Shown: positions 1 to 8,681, counted from the stretch's first letter. The stretch is 64,000 nt of DNA from Hyphomicrobiaceae bacterium (GCA_022844275.1 JALHMB010000003.1:62001-126000); one strand, 5' to 3'. Program-made: numbers and translations. The notes: generated by a model not told the origin, from the letters alone.

Positions 1-218
1 TCGATTGCCTCGTGCATCGCGTCCAACACCGCCGGATGCTGCCCCATGCCGAGATAGTCGTTCGAGCACCACACGGTGATCTCGCGCGATTCATCGGCCG
101 CGAGATGATCCGCTACAGGGAAGAAGCCGCGGCGGCGCTTCAAATCGGCGAAAACGCGATAGCGGCCTTCCTGATGAAGGCTCTCGAGGCGCTGCTGGAC
201 CAAGCTCTCAAAATTCAT
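1..218 (-). CDS. hemA: 5-aminolevulinate synthase, N-terminal part (runs off the window)
   Basis: Only the first 72 or so residues are present; the gene continues beyond base 1. The translation opens MNFESLVQQRLESLHQEGRY and contains ITVWCSNDYLGMGQHP, the conserved N-terminal block of PLP-dependent 5-aminolevulinate synthase. This enzyme condenses glycine and succinyl-CoA, the first step of heme and tetrapyrrole synthesis in alphaproteobacteria (the C4 route). The ATG at 218 gives the expected N-terminus for the family. It lies 55 bases downstream of a same-strand TPR gene and the multiheme cytochrome genes, so heme supply and heme consumption are encoded side by side. Whether they are co-transcribed cannot be told from the sequence. 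Confidence 0.93.
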   Translation of the reverse strand, partial: MNFESLVQQRLESLHQEGRYRVFADLKRRRGFFPVADHLAADESREITVWCSNDYLGMGQHPAVLDAMHEAI

Positions 219-273
219 GCGGCATCCTGCTCGTCTGATCAAACTTGCGGGGCTCTCTGATATCTACAGGGCC

Positions 274-1077
274 TCATTCAATCTTCAGACCGAGCTCGCT
301 CGCTGCGGCCGTGATCCTGCTAGATGCAGCCGCATCGTCTTTGAAGACGTCGAGCGCTTTGCGAAATGCGGCTACCGCGACTTCTTTCTCGCCAAGTACG
401 ACGCGAGAGCGCATGAGACGGGTCCAGCCCTCGGCATCTCGCGGAGAACTCTCCAGGCGGGCAGCCAGGCCATCGACCATCGATCGAATGGCCGCGTTAC
501 GATCGTGCGCAGGCATGGCTTGAATAGCAGACACCTGCTCTTTGCTCGGTTCGATAGCAACCTTGCCGGCCTCGGCAGCTTTTGCCGGAGGTGGCGCCGA
601 CTGCGGACTGTCGCCTTCTGCAGCCTTCGTCTTGGCCTCTTCGTATTCCAGCTTGAGCTCGTGGGAGTTGGGATCAAGCTCCACGGCCTTCGCATAGGCG
701 TTCGCTGCCTCTTTGTAGCGCGCCATATGGAAGTAGGACCAACCGAGTGTCCGCCAGCCCTTGCCGTCACCTGGCGCGGACTCGAGCCGAGCAGCCAACC
801 GATCGACCATCGTATTCACATCCGGCAGGAGCTTGCCCTCCGCCGCCTTGGGTGCGTGATCTTCGCCGCCAATGGAGCGCGTGTAGTCCTTGAGGCGCGC
901 GAGCGAGTCATCACTGGATCCGGAGCGCGGCGAACTGGCCTTTGCGGCAGGTCCCTTCAGATAGGACGTAGCTGCGCCGATGCCAGCGGCGAGGACACAG
1001 ACGGAGGCTGCCAAGATCAATATGCCGGTAGTGCCTCGAAGGTCGTGTCCTCCACCGAACAAACTCTGACTGCTCAT
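274..1077 (-). CDS. CcmI/CycH-like TPR protein of cytochrome c maturation type
   Basis: This protein of 267 residues has one N-terminal membrane segment (about residues 15-35), a charged linker, and two regions resembling the C-terminal periplasmic TPR part of CcmI/CycH: GWRTLGWSYFHMARYKEAAN near residue 100, and a second block with the same VDGLAARLES start near residue 200. CcmI holds apocytochrome c for heme attachment. The usual longer CcmI N-terminus with two membrane segments is missing, so this is a short, possibly dedicated version. The ATG at 1077 is preferred over an upstream in-frame start because GAGGTG sits 5 bases before it. It follows the beta-barrel gene by 52 bases on the same strand. 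A chaperone role for the neighbouring cytochromes is inferred; a general TPR scaffold is the alternative. Confidence 0.72.
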   Translation of the reverse strand: MSSQSLFGGGHDLRGTTGILILAASVCVLAAGIGAATSYLKGPAAKASSPRSGSSDDSLARLKDYTRSIGGEDHAPKAAEGKLLPDVNTMVDRLAARLESAPGDGKGWRTLGWSYFHMARYKEAANAYAKAVELDPNSHELKLEYEEAKTKAAEGDSPQSAPPPAKAAEAGKVAIEPSKEQVSAIQAMPAHDRNAAIRSMVDGLAARLESSPRDAEGWTRLMRSRVVLGEKEVAVAAFRKALDVFKDDAAASSRITAAASELGLKIE

Positions 1078-1129
1078 GAGATCACCTCGCATGGTTTCCT
1101 GTCAGACCCGAATTGGCTTCCGCGACCGC

Positions 1130-2728
1130 TCAGAATTTCCTCCTGAGTTCGGTGCGAATGCCGAAGTTGTCTTCCTTGCCCTCGATGAACTGGTAGGTCG
1201 CGTCGGCGCGCAGAATCCACGAATGGTTGAGCGCGATCTGGTAGCGAACGCCGAGACCGTACTGCGCTTCCTGGACACCGGTGCCATCGCTGTTGAATGG
1301 CTGCACCATGGCCGCCTCGAAGACGAGCTGCTGATCGAGGTTGAAGAGATACTGCAGGCCAATGGCGCCACCCCAGGCGTCGGCAGCGGTGTCGTTCAGC
1401 TTGGGGAAGCCGGTCAGGGCATCGGTCTCGAAGTTGATGCCGACGTTCTTCAGGATGCCCGCATTGAAGCCATCGACAAGCGGTGCCGGATTGCCAAAGC
1501 CGACAAAAAAGTTGGCGTAGGGGATCAGCGTGCTCGGCAGGCCGGAGATCAGGCTGTTCTCCGAAATGATGGCGACGCCGTCGTCGTTGTCAGCGTTGCC
1601 GAAGTTGGCGAACACGCGCGTCGAGTTAGACACCGTGTTGGCATAGCGCCGGCTGTAAGCGGCAGTCACGAAGTGCGTGAGCTCGCCGGCCCGCTCCCTG
1701 ACTCCCTCCAATAGGCCATAGCCTGTTTCGATGTAGCCGCTGAAGGCATCGATGAACGCGGTCACGCCATAGACGTTGGCATTGCGCCGGTCCGCTCCGA
1801 GGACGACGGGATTGTCGACATTGTCGAAGCCGGCGAACAGCGTGATGTCGAAGTTGGCAAGACCCAGCTTCGCGGAGTTCTTGGCGGGGATGCTGATTGC
1901 GCCGCCGAGTATTGCGTCATTCGCCCAGATACCGTTCTGCAGGAACAGCGGGAAGAGACCAAAGGTGAAGGGCAGATCGAAGCCGGCTTGCTTGCCGGAG
2001 AGACCTGAATAGATGGAACCGAGATCGCCCTCGAAGAACAGCGTCTGCGGTTCGATGTCAAACTCGCCCGTCAGCCTTCCGTCGCCGTCGCCACCACCAA
2101 ACTCGAAGCGCGTGAAACGGGCGTCCCGCTGGAGCGGCGTAAAGAAAGCGTGGATGCGTTCGGTGCCGGTGATCTTGAAGTCGACGTCGATATTCACCCG
2201 CGTCGCAACCTGGCCAATATCCTTGCCGTTGTTCCTGTTGAAGGCGACCGCCGTCCGCCAGTCACCATAGACAGCGAGGCCCGGGACGAGAGGGTTCAAG
2301 GCCCCGAGGAGGTTGCTGCTCGACTCGTATGCACCCGAAGTGTACTGCTCGCGGCCAAGTTCGAGCAGCGGGCGTGGGGGATCGACCTCGATCTTGGCGC
2401 CGTAGATGTCGACGTTGGACTTGTGGTCGTATTTGGGGTCGTACTGCGGATCCGGACGAAAGAGCCCGTCCTTGTTTTCCCCATCGCCGCCTTTGGCACC
2501 CGACGTCTTCTCCTTGGTGGTAATGCCTGCATAGCTCGGCGCGGGCAGGTCCTCGGCCGAGGCCGTGGCGGAGCCCGGCCACAGGCGGCTCAGCCAGCTT
2601 TGGCTGGCAGCCTCTTGAGCGGCCGCTGGCCCTGCCGTCACACCGGATATCAAGAGGTAACCACCGGCGACCAGCGCCACTACGGCTGTCGACCTGCCGC
2701 GGCAAAGATCAGTGCCATCACAAATCAT
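1130..2728 (-). CDS. Outer-membrane beta-barrel (porin-like) protein of the cytochrome cluster
   Basis: This protein of 532 residues has an N-terminal signal peptide ending near an AxA site (TAGPAAAQ), a Gly/Lys-rich stretch to about residue 110, and then alternating polar/hydrophobic segments typical of transmembrane beta-strands. It ends RTELRRKF, with the C-terminal Phe used as a signal by outer-membrane barrel assembly. No CxxCH heme motif is present. It lies between the pentaheme cytochrome and the CcmI-like gene on one strand. In MtrAB/PioAB-type conduits a multiheme cytochrome sits inside or against a large porin, so this barrel could play that part; no clear MtrB/PioB signature was seen by eye. 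It could instead be a substrate channel. The ribosome-binding site is weak. Confidence 0.72.
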   Translation of the reverse strand: MICDGTDLCRGRSTAVVALVAGGYLLISGVTAGPAAAQEAASQSWLSRLWPGSATASAEDLPAPSYAGITTKEKTSGAKGGDGENKDGLFRPDPQYDPKYDHKSNVDIYGAKIEVDPPRPLLELGREQYTSGAYESSSNLLGALNPLVPGLAVYGDWRTAVAFNRNNGKDIGQVATRVNIDVDFKITGTERIHAFFTPLQRDARFTRFEFGGGDGDGRLTGEFDIEPQTLFFEGDLGSIYSGLSGKQAGFDLPFTFGLFPLFLQNGIWANDAILGGAISIPAKNSAKLGLANFDITLFAGFDNVDNPVVLGADRRNANVYGVTAFIDAFSGYIETGYGLLEGVRERAGELTHFVTAAYSRRYANTVSNSTRVFANFGNADNDDGVAIISENSLISGLPSTLIPYANFFVGFGNPAPLVDGFNAGILKNVGINFETDALTGFPKLNDTAADAWGGAIGLQYLFNLDQQLVFEAAMVQPFNSDGTGVQEAQYGLGVRYQIALNHSWILRADATYQFIEGKEDNFGIRTELRRKF

Positions 2729-2839
2729 ACCGAAATCCCGTTATCTGAGTTTCTGACCTGCGGGACGAGCTGGGAGCCATTTGGTTGGCTCCCGAGCCGA
2801 TCCCCCATCCGAAAACCTCGGATGCGCGGTGCTCGTGCC

Positions 2840-4876
2840 TCACTTCACTTCGAGCTGCACCGTGGAGGCCTTGAAGCTCAGCATCCGCTCGTTCATGCGC
2901 TGCTCCATCTCCTTCGTTGCACCAACAAAGCGCATGAAGTAGATCGGCTCGGCGCGACTGCGCAGGCGGAAGGCAAGACGGTAGTTGCCGGGTTTCGTAA
3001 TGAGATTTGCTGGAACCTTGTACTTGGCGGTCCTCTCGCCGAGCGGCGGCAGCGAATGGTTCTCCATACGCACGAGGGGCGGATGGTTCAGAACCTTGGT
3101 CGGGACTTGGGGCGGACGCAGATGCGGCAGCGGGTCGACGTCGAAGTTGACCGGCAGGTACATCTCGCGATCCGTACCCTTGACGTTGGTGGTTAGGAAC
3201 TTCGTCTGGAAGTTCACGAGCTGCTGGTCGACCTTGATGCGGCCAGCGGCGACATCGAGACTGTGCAGATCGGCCATATCGCCATTGCTGTCGACGTAGC
3301 CCGACTCCCAGACGTTCCTGCCATCGGGATCGATGAGGGCGACGTTCACCCAGAGCTGCGGTTGTGCGCCGAGCGAACCCGACGGGAGATTGTGGCCCGA
3401 GTTGAGGTTCTTGATCTTGTAGGAGAACGCGAGTTCTCGTCCGACCCTCGGCGCACTCTCGATGAAGGGGCCGTCGACCTTCGTGCCGTTCTCCATGACC
3501 TGCCGGCGCACGTCATCGCGCTCGTCCAGCCTGCGGAGGTTCTCCACGATGATCTGACGGGCATCCTCACGGTCTAGGGTATCGGCCCAGCGCTTGGGGA
3601 AATCGACCTTGAGCTTTCCGGACGCAACCTTGTCCTCGAACTCGGCAGTGCCCCAGCCGCTGCGCCAGTCGAACTCCAGCCAATCCTTCATGGTGAAGAC
3701 CTGCGCCTTCGGATTGTGCGGGAAGACGCCGGGATGCGCGATCGAATAGCCTGGCCCGATGAAGCGGTGGTTGGAGTGCTTGCGGCCCGGATTGATCTCC
3801 TTGCCGCCGATCACGGCAGATGGCGCGGTCGCATAGCCCTCGGGCTTTCCAGGCACTTTACCCATGTGGCAGTCCTGGCAAGTGATACCCTGCTGACGTG
3901 CCGGGCTGTCGCGATACTGATCCCAGACGATCTCGAGCTTGATGCCGAGATTGACGGCAACCTGGTGGCAGCTAACGCAGAACTCCGACTTTGAGAGCTG
4001 CGGGTTCGTCATCATGCCGTTGTGGATGCTCATGCCCCGCCCTTCCTTGTCGGTGCGGACGGAGTACGTGTCTTTGTTGGCGAGGACGTCCTTGATTACG
4101 CTCTTCTCACCTGTGCCGAAGACCGGGTCGGTGATCTTGCCAGGCTCGATCCGGCGCTCGCCGTCAACCTTGCCGTACTGCTCGGCGACGCGGTGACAGG
4201 TGATGCAGGTCACGCCTTCACGGGATATGGGTGCGCGCTTCCAGAGCGGTGTTTCGCGCGCCTCGCCGAGCTGCGTGCCGACCTGCGCGTGGCAGCGCAC
4301 GCAGAACGTGCCGACCGTGCCTTGCGTCAGGTTCTGAAATTTCTGCTCGAAGGCGTGGAACATCGGCGAAATCGACGCATAGGCGTGATTTGACGAAGCC
4401 CACTCTTCATAGATCTCCTTGTGGCACTCGCCGCATTGAGCTGCGGTGGGATAAAGAGAGAGTGTCTCCTCGTCGACTGTAGGGATCGGCGCCTTCTGGC
4501 CCCTCGAACCGTTGGCAATGGCGTTGAAGATCGACATCTGCCCGCTGCCGTACGATCCTGCGTTGGGCGACACGGCCTGCGCACCGCCAGGAGCGGGCCT
4601 GACATCAGCCGCGCCGGCTTTCCCGATCGCACCTTGGCCCTTGGCCCTTTTCTCCTCGTCTTCCTTGACGAGAGCTTCGAGCACCGCGTTCGGATCTGAC
4701 TGCGCAGCCTGCGCCAGCCTGATCCTCGGCTCTGATTGCTCGGTCTTAGTTTGCTGAGCTTCGCCTATGCCGGCGACAGCCTTCGGGCTGAAAAATACTG
4801 TGCTGTTGAGAATGGCACCTGCGAGCGCGCAGGAAAGCATCGAAACGCCTGATAACAGCGTTGTCGGGTTACGCAT
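2840..4876 (-). CDS. Secreted pentaheme cytochrome c (cytochrome c554-like heme domain)
   Basis: About 678 residues. An N-terminal hydrophobic segment (residues 5-30) gives export, followed by a low-complexity region. Five CxxCH sites follow: CGECH 148-152, CVRCH 192-196, CITCH 224-228, CVSCH 300-304 and CQDCH 333-337. The first is embedded in YPTAAQCGECHKEIYEEW, typical of the cytochrome c554 heme-packing family. After about residue 450 the protein has no heme motifs and looks beta-rich. The ATG at 4876 is chosen because the longer reading begins with TTG inside a basic stretch that would spoil the signal peptide. It is the first gene of the leftward arm, followed by the porin. A periplasmic or outer-membrane-associated electron carrier is likely; an enzyme active site cannot be excluded. 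Confidence 0.88.
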   Translation of the reverse strand: MRNPTTLLSGVSMLSCALAGAILNSTVFFSPKAVAGIGEAQQTKTEQSEPRIRLAQAAQSDPNAVLEALVKEDEEKRAKGQGAIGKAGAADVRPAPGGAQAVSPNAGSYGSGQMSIFNAIANGSRGQKAPIPTVDEETLSLYPTAAQCGECHKEIYEEWASSNHAYASISPMFHAFEQKFQNLTQGTVGTFCVRCHAQVGTQLGEARETPLWKRAPISREGVTCITCHRVAEQYGKVDGERRIEPGKITDPVFGTGEKSVIKDVLANKDTYSVRTDKEGRGMSIHNGMMTNPQLSKSEFCVSCHQVAVNLGIKLEIVWDQYRDSPARQQGITCQDCHMGKVPGKPEGYATAPSAVIGGKEINPGRKHSNHRFIGPGYSIAHPGVFPHNPKAQVFTMKDWLEFDWRSGWGTAEFEDKVASGKLKVDFPKRWADTLDREDARQIIVENLRRLDERDDVRRQVMENGTKVDGPFIESAPRVGRELAFSYKIKNLNSGHNLPSGSLGAQPQLWVNVALIDPDGRNVWESGYVDSNGDMADLHSLDVAAGRIKVDQQLVNFQTKFLTTNVKGTDREMYLPVNFDVDPLPHLRPPQVPTKVLNHPPLVRMENHSLPPLGERTAKYKVPANLITKPGNYRLAFRLRSRAEPIYFMRFVGATKEMEQRMNERMLSFKASTVQLEVK

Positions 4877-5305
4877 TACTCTATTCCCCCGTAATTTCCA
4901 CCCTCCCTCTCCCCCGAGATTCAAGGCGGCACCCCGGATGTTATTCCTTCTGACAAACGGCCGTTACGACCGCCCGGGAATGACGTTGAAGTTGCACGAA
5001 CCTAAATAGCGAAATTGGCGTCACAGGGTCGCGAAGGAAGCAAAATCATGGCGAATAAGGGCAAAAGCTTGAGACAAATACTCAATTCCAATTATTTCGG
5101 AAGTGAAATATCGCGAAATAGTCATTTAAAGAGCATAACGCAATTCTCATAGTCATTCGTCGAGCACAATGCATTTCATGCGTCGGCAGGCCGCTTTCGC
5201 GCGCAGGGAGCATTGAGTGGTTCTCTTCAGGTCTGAAAAGTGCCAAGCGCTCGCCATCTGAAACCATCAAACCGCCATTGTCTGACCATGATGGGAGGGT
5301 GGACT

Positions 5306-5410
5306 ATGGGCAATCAGGGACAGCTGGACCAGAAGATCCAAATTAAGATCAGCAGGGGGACAATCAGCGCCTTGAATTTCACATTTCACGTATCCGGTGA
5401 TCGTCCGTGA
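5306..5410 (+). CDS. Candidate 34-residue small protein in the cytochrome intergenic region
   Basis: An ATG at 5306 is preceded by GGGAGGGTGGACT, a strong Shine-Dalgarno sequence with good spacing, and opens a frame of 34 codons ending in TGA. The product begins MGNQGQLDQKIQIKISRG, is hydrophilic, and has no cysteine, signal peptide or membrane segment. An in-frame ATG at 5288 would add six residues but lies inside the Shine-Dalgarno region. It reads toward the reductase gene 150 bases on. No family was recognised. It may be a leader peptide, a small regulator or a chance frame. Confidence 0.33.
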   Translation: MGNQGQLDQKIQIKISRGTISALNFTFHVSGDRP

Positions 5411-5498
5411 AGACAAAGAAACTTTTGCTCCACTGCCAATGATGCAAATAGGCGTTTCGGATACAGAGTGCCTATTTTACTCGCCATTCTAGAAATGG

Positions 5499-5530
5499 CC
5501 GCGACGGAGGGACATCCGCATCAGTCGCGG
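5499..5530 (+). other. Inverted repeat upstream of the reductase gene
   Basis: CCGCGAC (5499-5505) pairs with GTCGCGG (5524-5530) around an 18-base loop, 32 bases before the reductase start. It could fold in the leader RNA or serve as an operator. No terminator-type T run follows. Confidence 0.35.
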
Positions 5531-5562
5531 ATAAGGAAATCGAAGCTTTCCGGGATGAGAGA

Positions 5563-6678
5563 ATGACAAGAAACTGCGAAATCACGGTCAATGGCACGAC
5601 CTTTCAAGCACGCCGTGGCGAAACGCTACTGGATGCCGCGCTGAACAATGGCGTCGATCTGCCCTATGACTGCCGTTCAGGTCACTGCGGCACGTGTTGC
5701 GTGCGGCTGGTCTCCGGCGAAGTGCGCGGTGGCGAAGGCGCCGAACCGGGCATCGTTCATGCCTGCCAGTGCCGGATCGCCGGCGATGTCGTCGTCGAAC
5801 AGGAGCAGCCGTCAGGCGTTCGCTCTGTCGAGGGCGTGCTGAGTTCGCTGCGTCCGCTGTCGTCCGACGTGATGGAGGTCGGCATCAGGACGGAGCGCCC
5901 GCTGCCCTATCACGCAGGGCAGTATGCGCAGGTGACCTTTCAAGGCTATCCGAGCCGCCCCTTCAGCATAACTCACCCCGTGCAAGGCAATCCCGACAGC
6001 CGCGTGGTGTGGTTCCACGTCCGGCGCACGAAGGGTGGGCGCGTCACTTCATTGCTCGGCAGGCGCATCAGGCCGGGCCATCGGGTAAATTTGACCGGGC
6101 CCTACGGCTCGGCGCACTTCCGACCCAATATGGATAGTCGACTGATCCTCGTGGGCACCAGCACGGGCTTCGCGCCCATATGGTCTATCGCCGTTGCTGC
6201 GCTGCGCGAGAATCCGGATCGCCTGATGATGATCATCGCCGGCGGCCGCACGATTGAGTCTCTCTATATGGGCCCGGCTCTCGTGCAGCTGTCCCGCTTT
6301 CCCAATGTTCTCGTCGTGCCCGTTTGCAGTACGCCTCAGAATACGAGCGAGGCGGTGAAGCTCGGTCGTCCGACGGACTACCTGCCGCGCCTGATGCCGA
6401 CCGATGTAGTCTACGCTTGCGGTGCGCCGGGCATGGTCGATGCGATCAAATCATTCGCCGCACAGGCTGGCGCGGCTTGCTATGCCGATCCGTTCATGCC
6501 GACGACCGACGACACCGGCGGAACGGGTACACTGAGCCGCGCGATTGGGTGGCTCGCGGAGCCTGCGGGACGGCAGGTGGGTCAAGTCGTTCTCGATCGC
6601 CTGCGCAGCAGACGCGAAGAGCCAATGCTAGCGTACAGGACGACCGAACCGAGGATGAGAAGCCATTTCCGTTCTTAG
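5563..6678 (+). CDS. [2Fe-2S] ferredoxin / FAD / NAD(P)H oxidoreductase
   Basis: This protein of 371 residues has three domains. Residues 1-90 are a plant-type [2Fe-2S] ferredoxin with the cluster ligands in CRSGHCGTC plus a later Cys in HACQC. Residues 95-195 form the FAD-binding barrel, with RPFSITHP corresponding to the flavin-binding RxYS motif. Residues 195-310 form the NAD(P)-binding part, with GTSTGFAPI and CGAPGMVDA. This is the layout of oxygenase reductase components (phenol hydroxylase, soluble methane monooxygenase). No oxygenase is encoded nearby. Its place at the head of the cytochrome operon suggests it feeds electrons from NAD(P)H toward the cytochrome b, or receives them. It appears cytoplasmic, as there is no signal peptide. 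The stop codon lies one base before the next start. Confidence 0.87.
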   Translation: MTRNCEITVNGTTFQARRGETLLDAALNNGVDLPYDCRSGHCGTCCVRLVSGEVRGGEGAEPGIVHACQCRIAGDVVVEQEQPSGVRSVEGVLSSLRPLSSDVMEVGIRTERPLPYHAGQYAQVTFQGYPSRPFSITHPVQGNPDSRVVWFHVRRTKGGRVTSLLGRRIRPGHRVNLTGPYGSAHFRPNMDSRLILVGTSTGFAPIWSIAVAALRENPDRLMMIIAGGRTIESLYMGPALVQLSRFPNVLVVPVCSTPQNTSEAVKLGRPTDYLPRLMPTDVVYACGAPGMVDAIKSFAAQAGAACYADPFMPTTDDTGGTGTLSRAIGWLAEPAGRQVGQVVLDRLRSRREEPMLAYRTTEPRMRSHFRS

Positions 6679-6679
6679 A

Positions 6680-7726
6680 TTGCGTTTCGTTCGATCGATC
6701 GGCTTCGGGCCGGGCGTCCGTATCGGAGCGTCCGCCCTTTGTCTTTGTGGCTTGCTGCTGACTTTCGGCTTTGCAGCGGAAAGCACGACTGCGTCCGATG
6801 CCAAGAAGATCATGGGTCCGAATGCCTGTGCCGAATGCCACAAGCAGGAGTCTGAGGCCTGGCAGAATTCGCATCACTTCAAGACCTTTCGCGAGATGCC
6901 GCGCAAGAAGGAGGCGAACGAAATCGCGGAGAGATTGGGCATTCAGCGGATCAGGTCCGAGAACCTGTGCCTGAATTGCCATTACACGGCGCAGGAGAAA
7001 GACAACAAGAAGCAGCCCATTGCCGGCATCTCCTGCGAGTCCTGCCATAGCGCGGGTGAAGACTGGATCAAGGTGCACAGCGGCTTCAGCGGCAAGACGG
7101 AAAAAACCGAGACCAAGGCCGAGAAGGATGAGCGATTGAAGCTCGCGGACTCCAAAGGAATGATCAGGCCGTCCGCGCTCTATCAGCTGACGAAGAACTG
7201 CTACAGCTGCCATGTTGTGCCACAAGAGGATCTCGTGAACAGAGGTGGCCATACTGCCGGCAGCGACTTCGAGATGGTTTCCTGGTCGCAAGGCGAGGTG
7301 CGGCACAATACCTGGCACTCCAAGGGCAAGGGCAACGTCCAGGCCGACCCCGCACGAAAGCGATTACTCTATCTGGTCGGCCTCGGCGTCGAGCTCGAGA
7401 CCGGGATCCGCGCTGTCAGCCAGGCGACGGCGCGACGGCGCTATGCCTTCGAGATGGCCAAGCGCGTCGACAAGGCACGCAAGCAGCTCGCCGCTGCAGC
7501 CAAGGCCGCACCCGATGTGCCGGAGATCGCAAGGATGGTCGAATTTGCCTATTCGGCCGGGCTCAAGCTCAACAACGAGCGCTTCCTGACGGCCGCTGCC
7601 GACGGCGTCTCCAAGCAGATCACGAGCATCACGGAAAAGTATGATGGCAGCACGCTGGCCGGGCTCGATAGCCTCATTCCCGGACCGGATAAGTTCAAGG
7701 GCAAGGCGCCTGGTGCCACAAATTGA
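6680..7726 (+). CDS. Tetraheme cytochrome c, cytochrome c554 family
   Basis: This protein of 348 residues has an N-terminal signal/anchor segment (about residues 12-33) and four CxxCH sites: CAECH 50-54, CLNCH 97-101, CESCH 119-123 and CYSCH 174-178. The pattern matches cytochrome c554, the tetraheme electron acceptor of hydroxylamine oxidoreductase in nitrifiers, but no hydroxylamine oxidoreductase gene is near. The C-terminal 120 residues are alpha-helical, rich in Ala, Lys and Arg, and carry no heme. The start is a TTG immediately after the reductase stop; the tight spacing and the intact signal peptide support it, though translation is probably coupled. It is a likely periplasmic relay between the membrane cytochrome b and the decaheme protein. 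Confidence 0.85.
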   Translation: MRFVRSIGFGPGVRIGASALCLCGLLLTFGFAAESTTASDAKKIMGPNACAECHKQESEAWQNSHHFKTFREMPRKKEANEIAERLGIQRIRSENLCLNCHYTAQEKDNKKQPIAGISCESCHSAGEDWIKVHSGFSGKTEKTETKAEKDERLKLADSKGMIRPSALYQLTKNCYSCHVVPQEDLVNRGGHTAGSDFEMVSWSQGEVRHNTWHSKGKGNVQADPARKRLLYLVGLGVELETGIRAVSQATARRRYAFEMAKRVDKARKQLAAAAKAAPDVPEIARMVEFAYSAGLKLNNERFLTAAADGVSKQITSITEKYDGSTLAGLDSLIPGPDKFKGKAPGATN

Positions 7727-7808
7727 TGCCGATCAGCCGGCATTGTCACCAACTTGATGAGCTGGACGTGGGGGCAGCCGCCACGATGGACGAGCTTGGG
7801 GGACCGCC

Positions 7809-8681
7809 ATGAGAGCGGCAGCGCGGCGCGCGTCTGCTGGTTCGATCAGCGGTAAAGCACTTCAGGGCCTTTCGATCGCTGCCATTTCGGGTGGCCTGTT
7901 CTGGCTCGTCTGGATCTATGGCAGCAGCCTCCGCGATCCGCGCTATCTCGATGGCTGGTTGCTGGCCATCGGCATGGGCCTGCAGCTCTACTTCCACATC
8001 GCGATCAAGAGGGGGACGCTGCAGCCAAAGTCAGCCCAGCGCTGGCGGAAGATCCATATCTTCGTCGGTTATCTGCTGGTCGCCGCCTTCATCTCGCACT
8101 CGGACTTCTCGCTGCCCGACACCGGTTTCGAATGGGCGCTCTGGGCGGGCTTCGTGCTGGTGACGCTGAGCGGCATTCTCGGCACCTATCTCGCGTGGTC
8201 GCTGAAAGCGAGACACGGCATCGACGAGCGCGTCAGCTTTGAACGCATTCCCGACCGATGCGCCGAGCTGGCGCAGGAAGTCCACGACATCGTCGTCGAG
8301 ACCGATCCGGCTCCGACCCTATTCGCCTTGCCGGCGCCGCCGCACGACGCCTGGATCATGGATCTCTACGCTACGCATCTTCGGGACTTTCTCGAAGGGC
8401 ATAGCAATTTCGCTTCCCATCTCATCGGCTCCAAGCGACCGCTTAAGCGGCTGACCGACGAGATCGACAATCTGTCTCCCTACGTCGACGAGCAGAGCCA
8501 GGAGAAGCTTTCCGCCATCAGGGCGCTGGTGATCGAGAAGGACCGCCTCGACTTCGCCCGCGTCTATCTCGCACTCAGCAAGGGCTGGCTGTTCGTGCAT
8601 GTGCCCGTTACTTATTCGCTGGTCGTTCTTGTCCTGCTGCACATCCTCGTCATGTTCGGCTATTCGGCGGGGCTCTGGTGA
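7809..8681 (+). CDS. Predicted diheme b-type membrane cytochrome
   Basis: This protein of 290 residues has about five membrane helices (near residues 20-40, 46-66, 82-100, 107-131 and 260-285) and a soluble region of about 125 residues before the last. His83 and His97 are 14 residues apart in the third helix, and His264 and His278 are 14 apart in the last. Paired H-x13-H on two helices is the bis-histidine arrangement that binds two stacked hemes b in bc1-type cytochrome b and in ferric/NADPH-oxidase reductases. No CxxCH is present. Between a tetraheme and a decaheme cytochrome, the natural job is moving electrons across the membrane between quinol or a cytoplasmic reductase and the periplasm. 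Its stop overlaps the next start (TGATG). Confidence 0.68.
   Translation: MRAAARRASAGSISGKALQGLSIAAISGGLFWLVWIYGSSLRDPRYLDGWLLAIGMGLQLYFHIAIKRGTLQPKSAQRWRKIHIFVGYLLVAAFISHSDFSLPDTGFEWALWAGFVLVTLSGILGTYLAWSLKARHGIDERVSFERIPDRCAELAQEVHDIVVETDPAPTLFALPAPPHDAWIMDLYATHLRDFLEGHSNFASHLIGSKRPLKRLTDEIDNLSPYVDEQSQEKLSAIRALVIEKDRLDFARVYLALSKGWLFVHVPVTYSLVVLVLLHILVMFGYSAGLW

Larger units (their letters stand above)
4877..5562. promoter_or_regulatory. Divergent AT-rich intergenic region of the cytochrome cluster
   Basis: About 690 bases separate the two outward-reading arms and must hold both promoters. The stretch is visibly richer in A+T than its surroundings. It contains an inverted repeat TTGAG-N7-CTCAA at 5069-5085 and a second, TATTTCG-N14-CGAAATA, at 5093-5120. 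These could be operators of a shared regulator. No canonical FNR/FixK box (TTGAT-N4-ATCAA) was found. Apart from one short reading frame with a good ribosome-binding site (5306-5410) no gene was recognised. Confidence 0.5.

Noticed and set aside
5082-5270. Leftward 62-codon frame in the cytochrome intergenic region
   Set aside because: It overlaps the inverted repeats, has no ribosome-binding site of note and its product has no family features.
4877-5562. FNR/FixK-type box
   Set aside because: No TTGAT-N4-ATCAA or close match was found; the inverted repeats present have different half-sites and spacing.
6680-7726. Hydroxylamine-oxidation role for the tetraheme c554-like protein
   Set aside because: No hydroxylamine oxidoreductase or ammonia monooxygenase gene is in the window, so the nitrifier function cannot be transferred.
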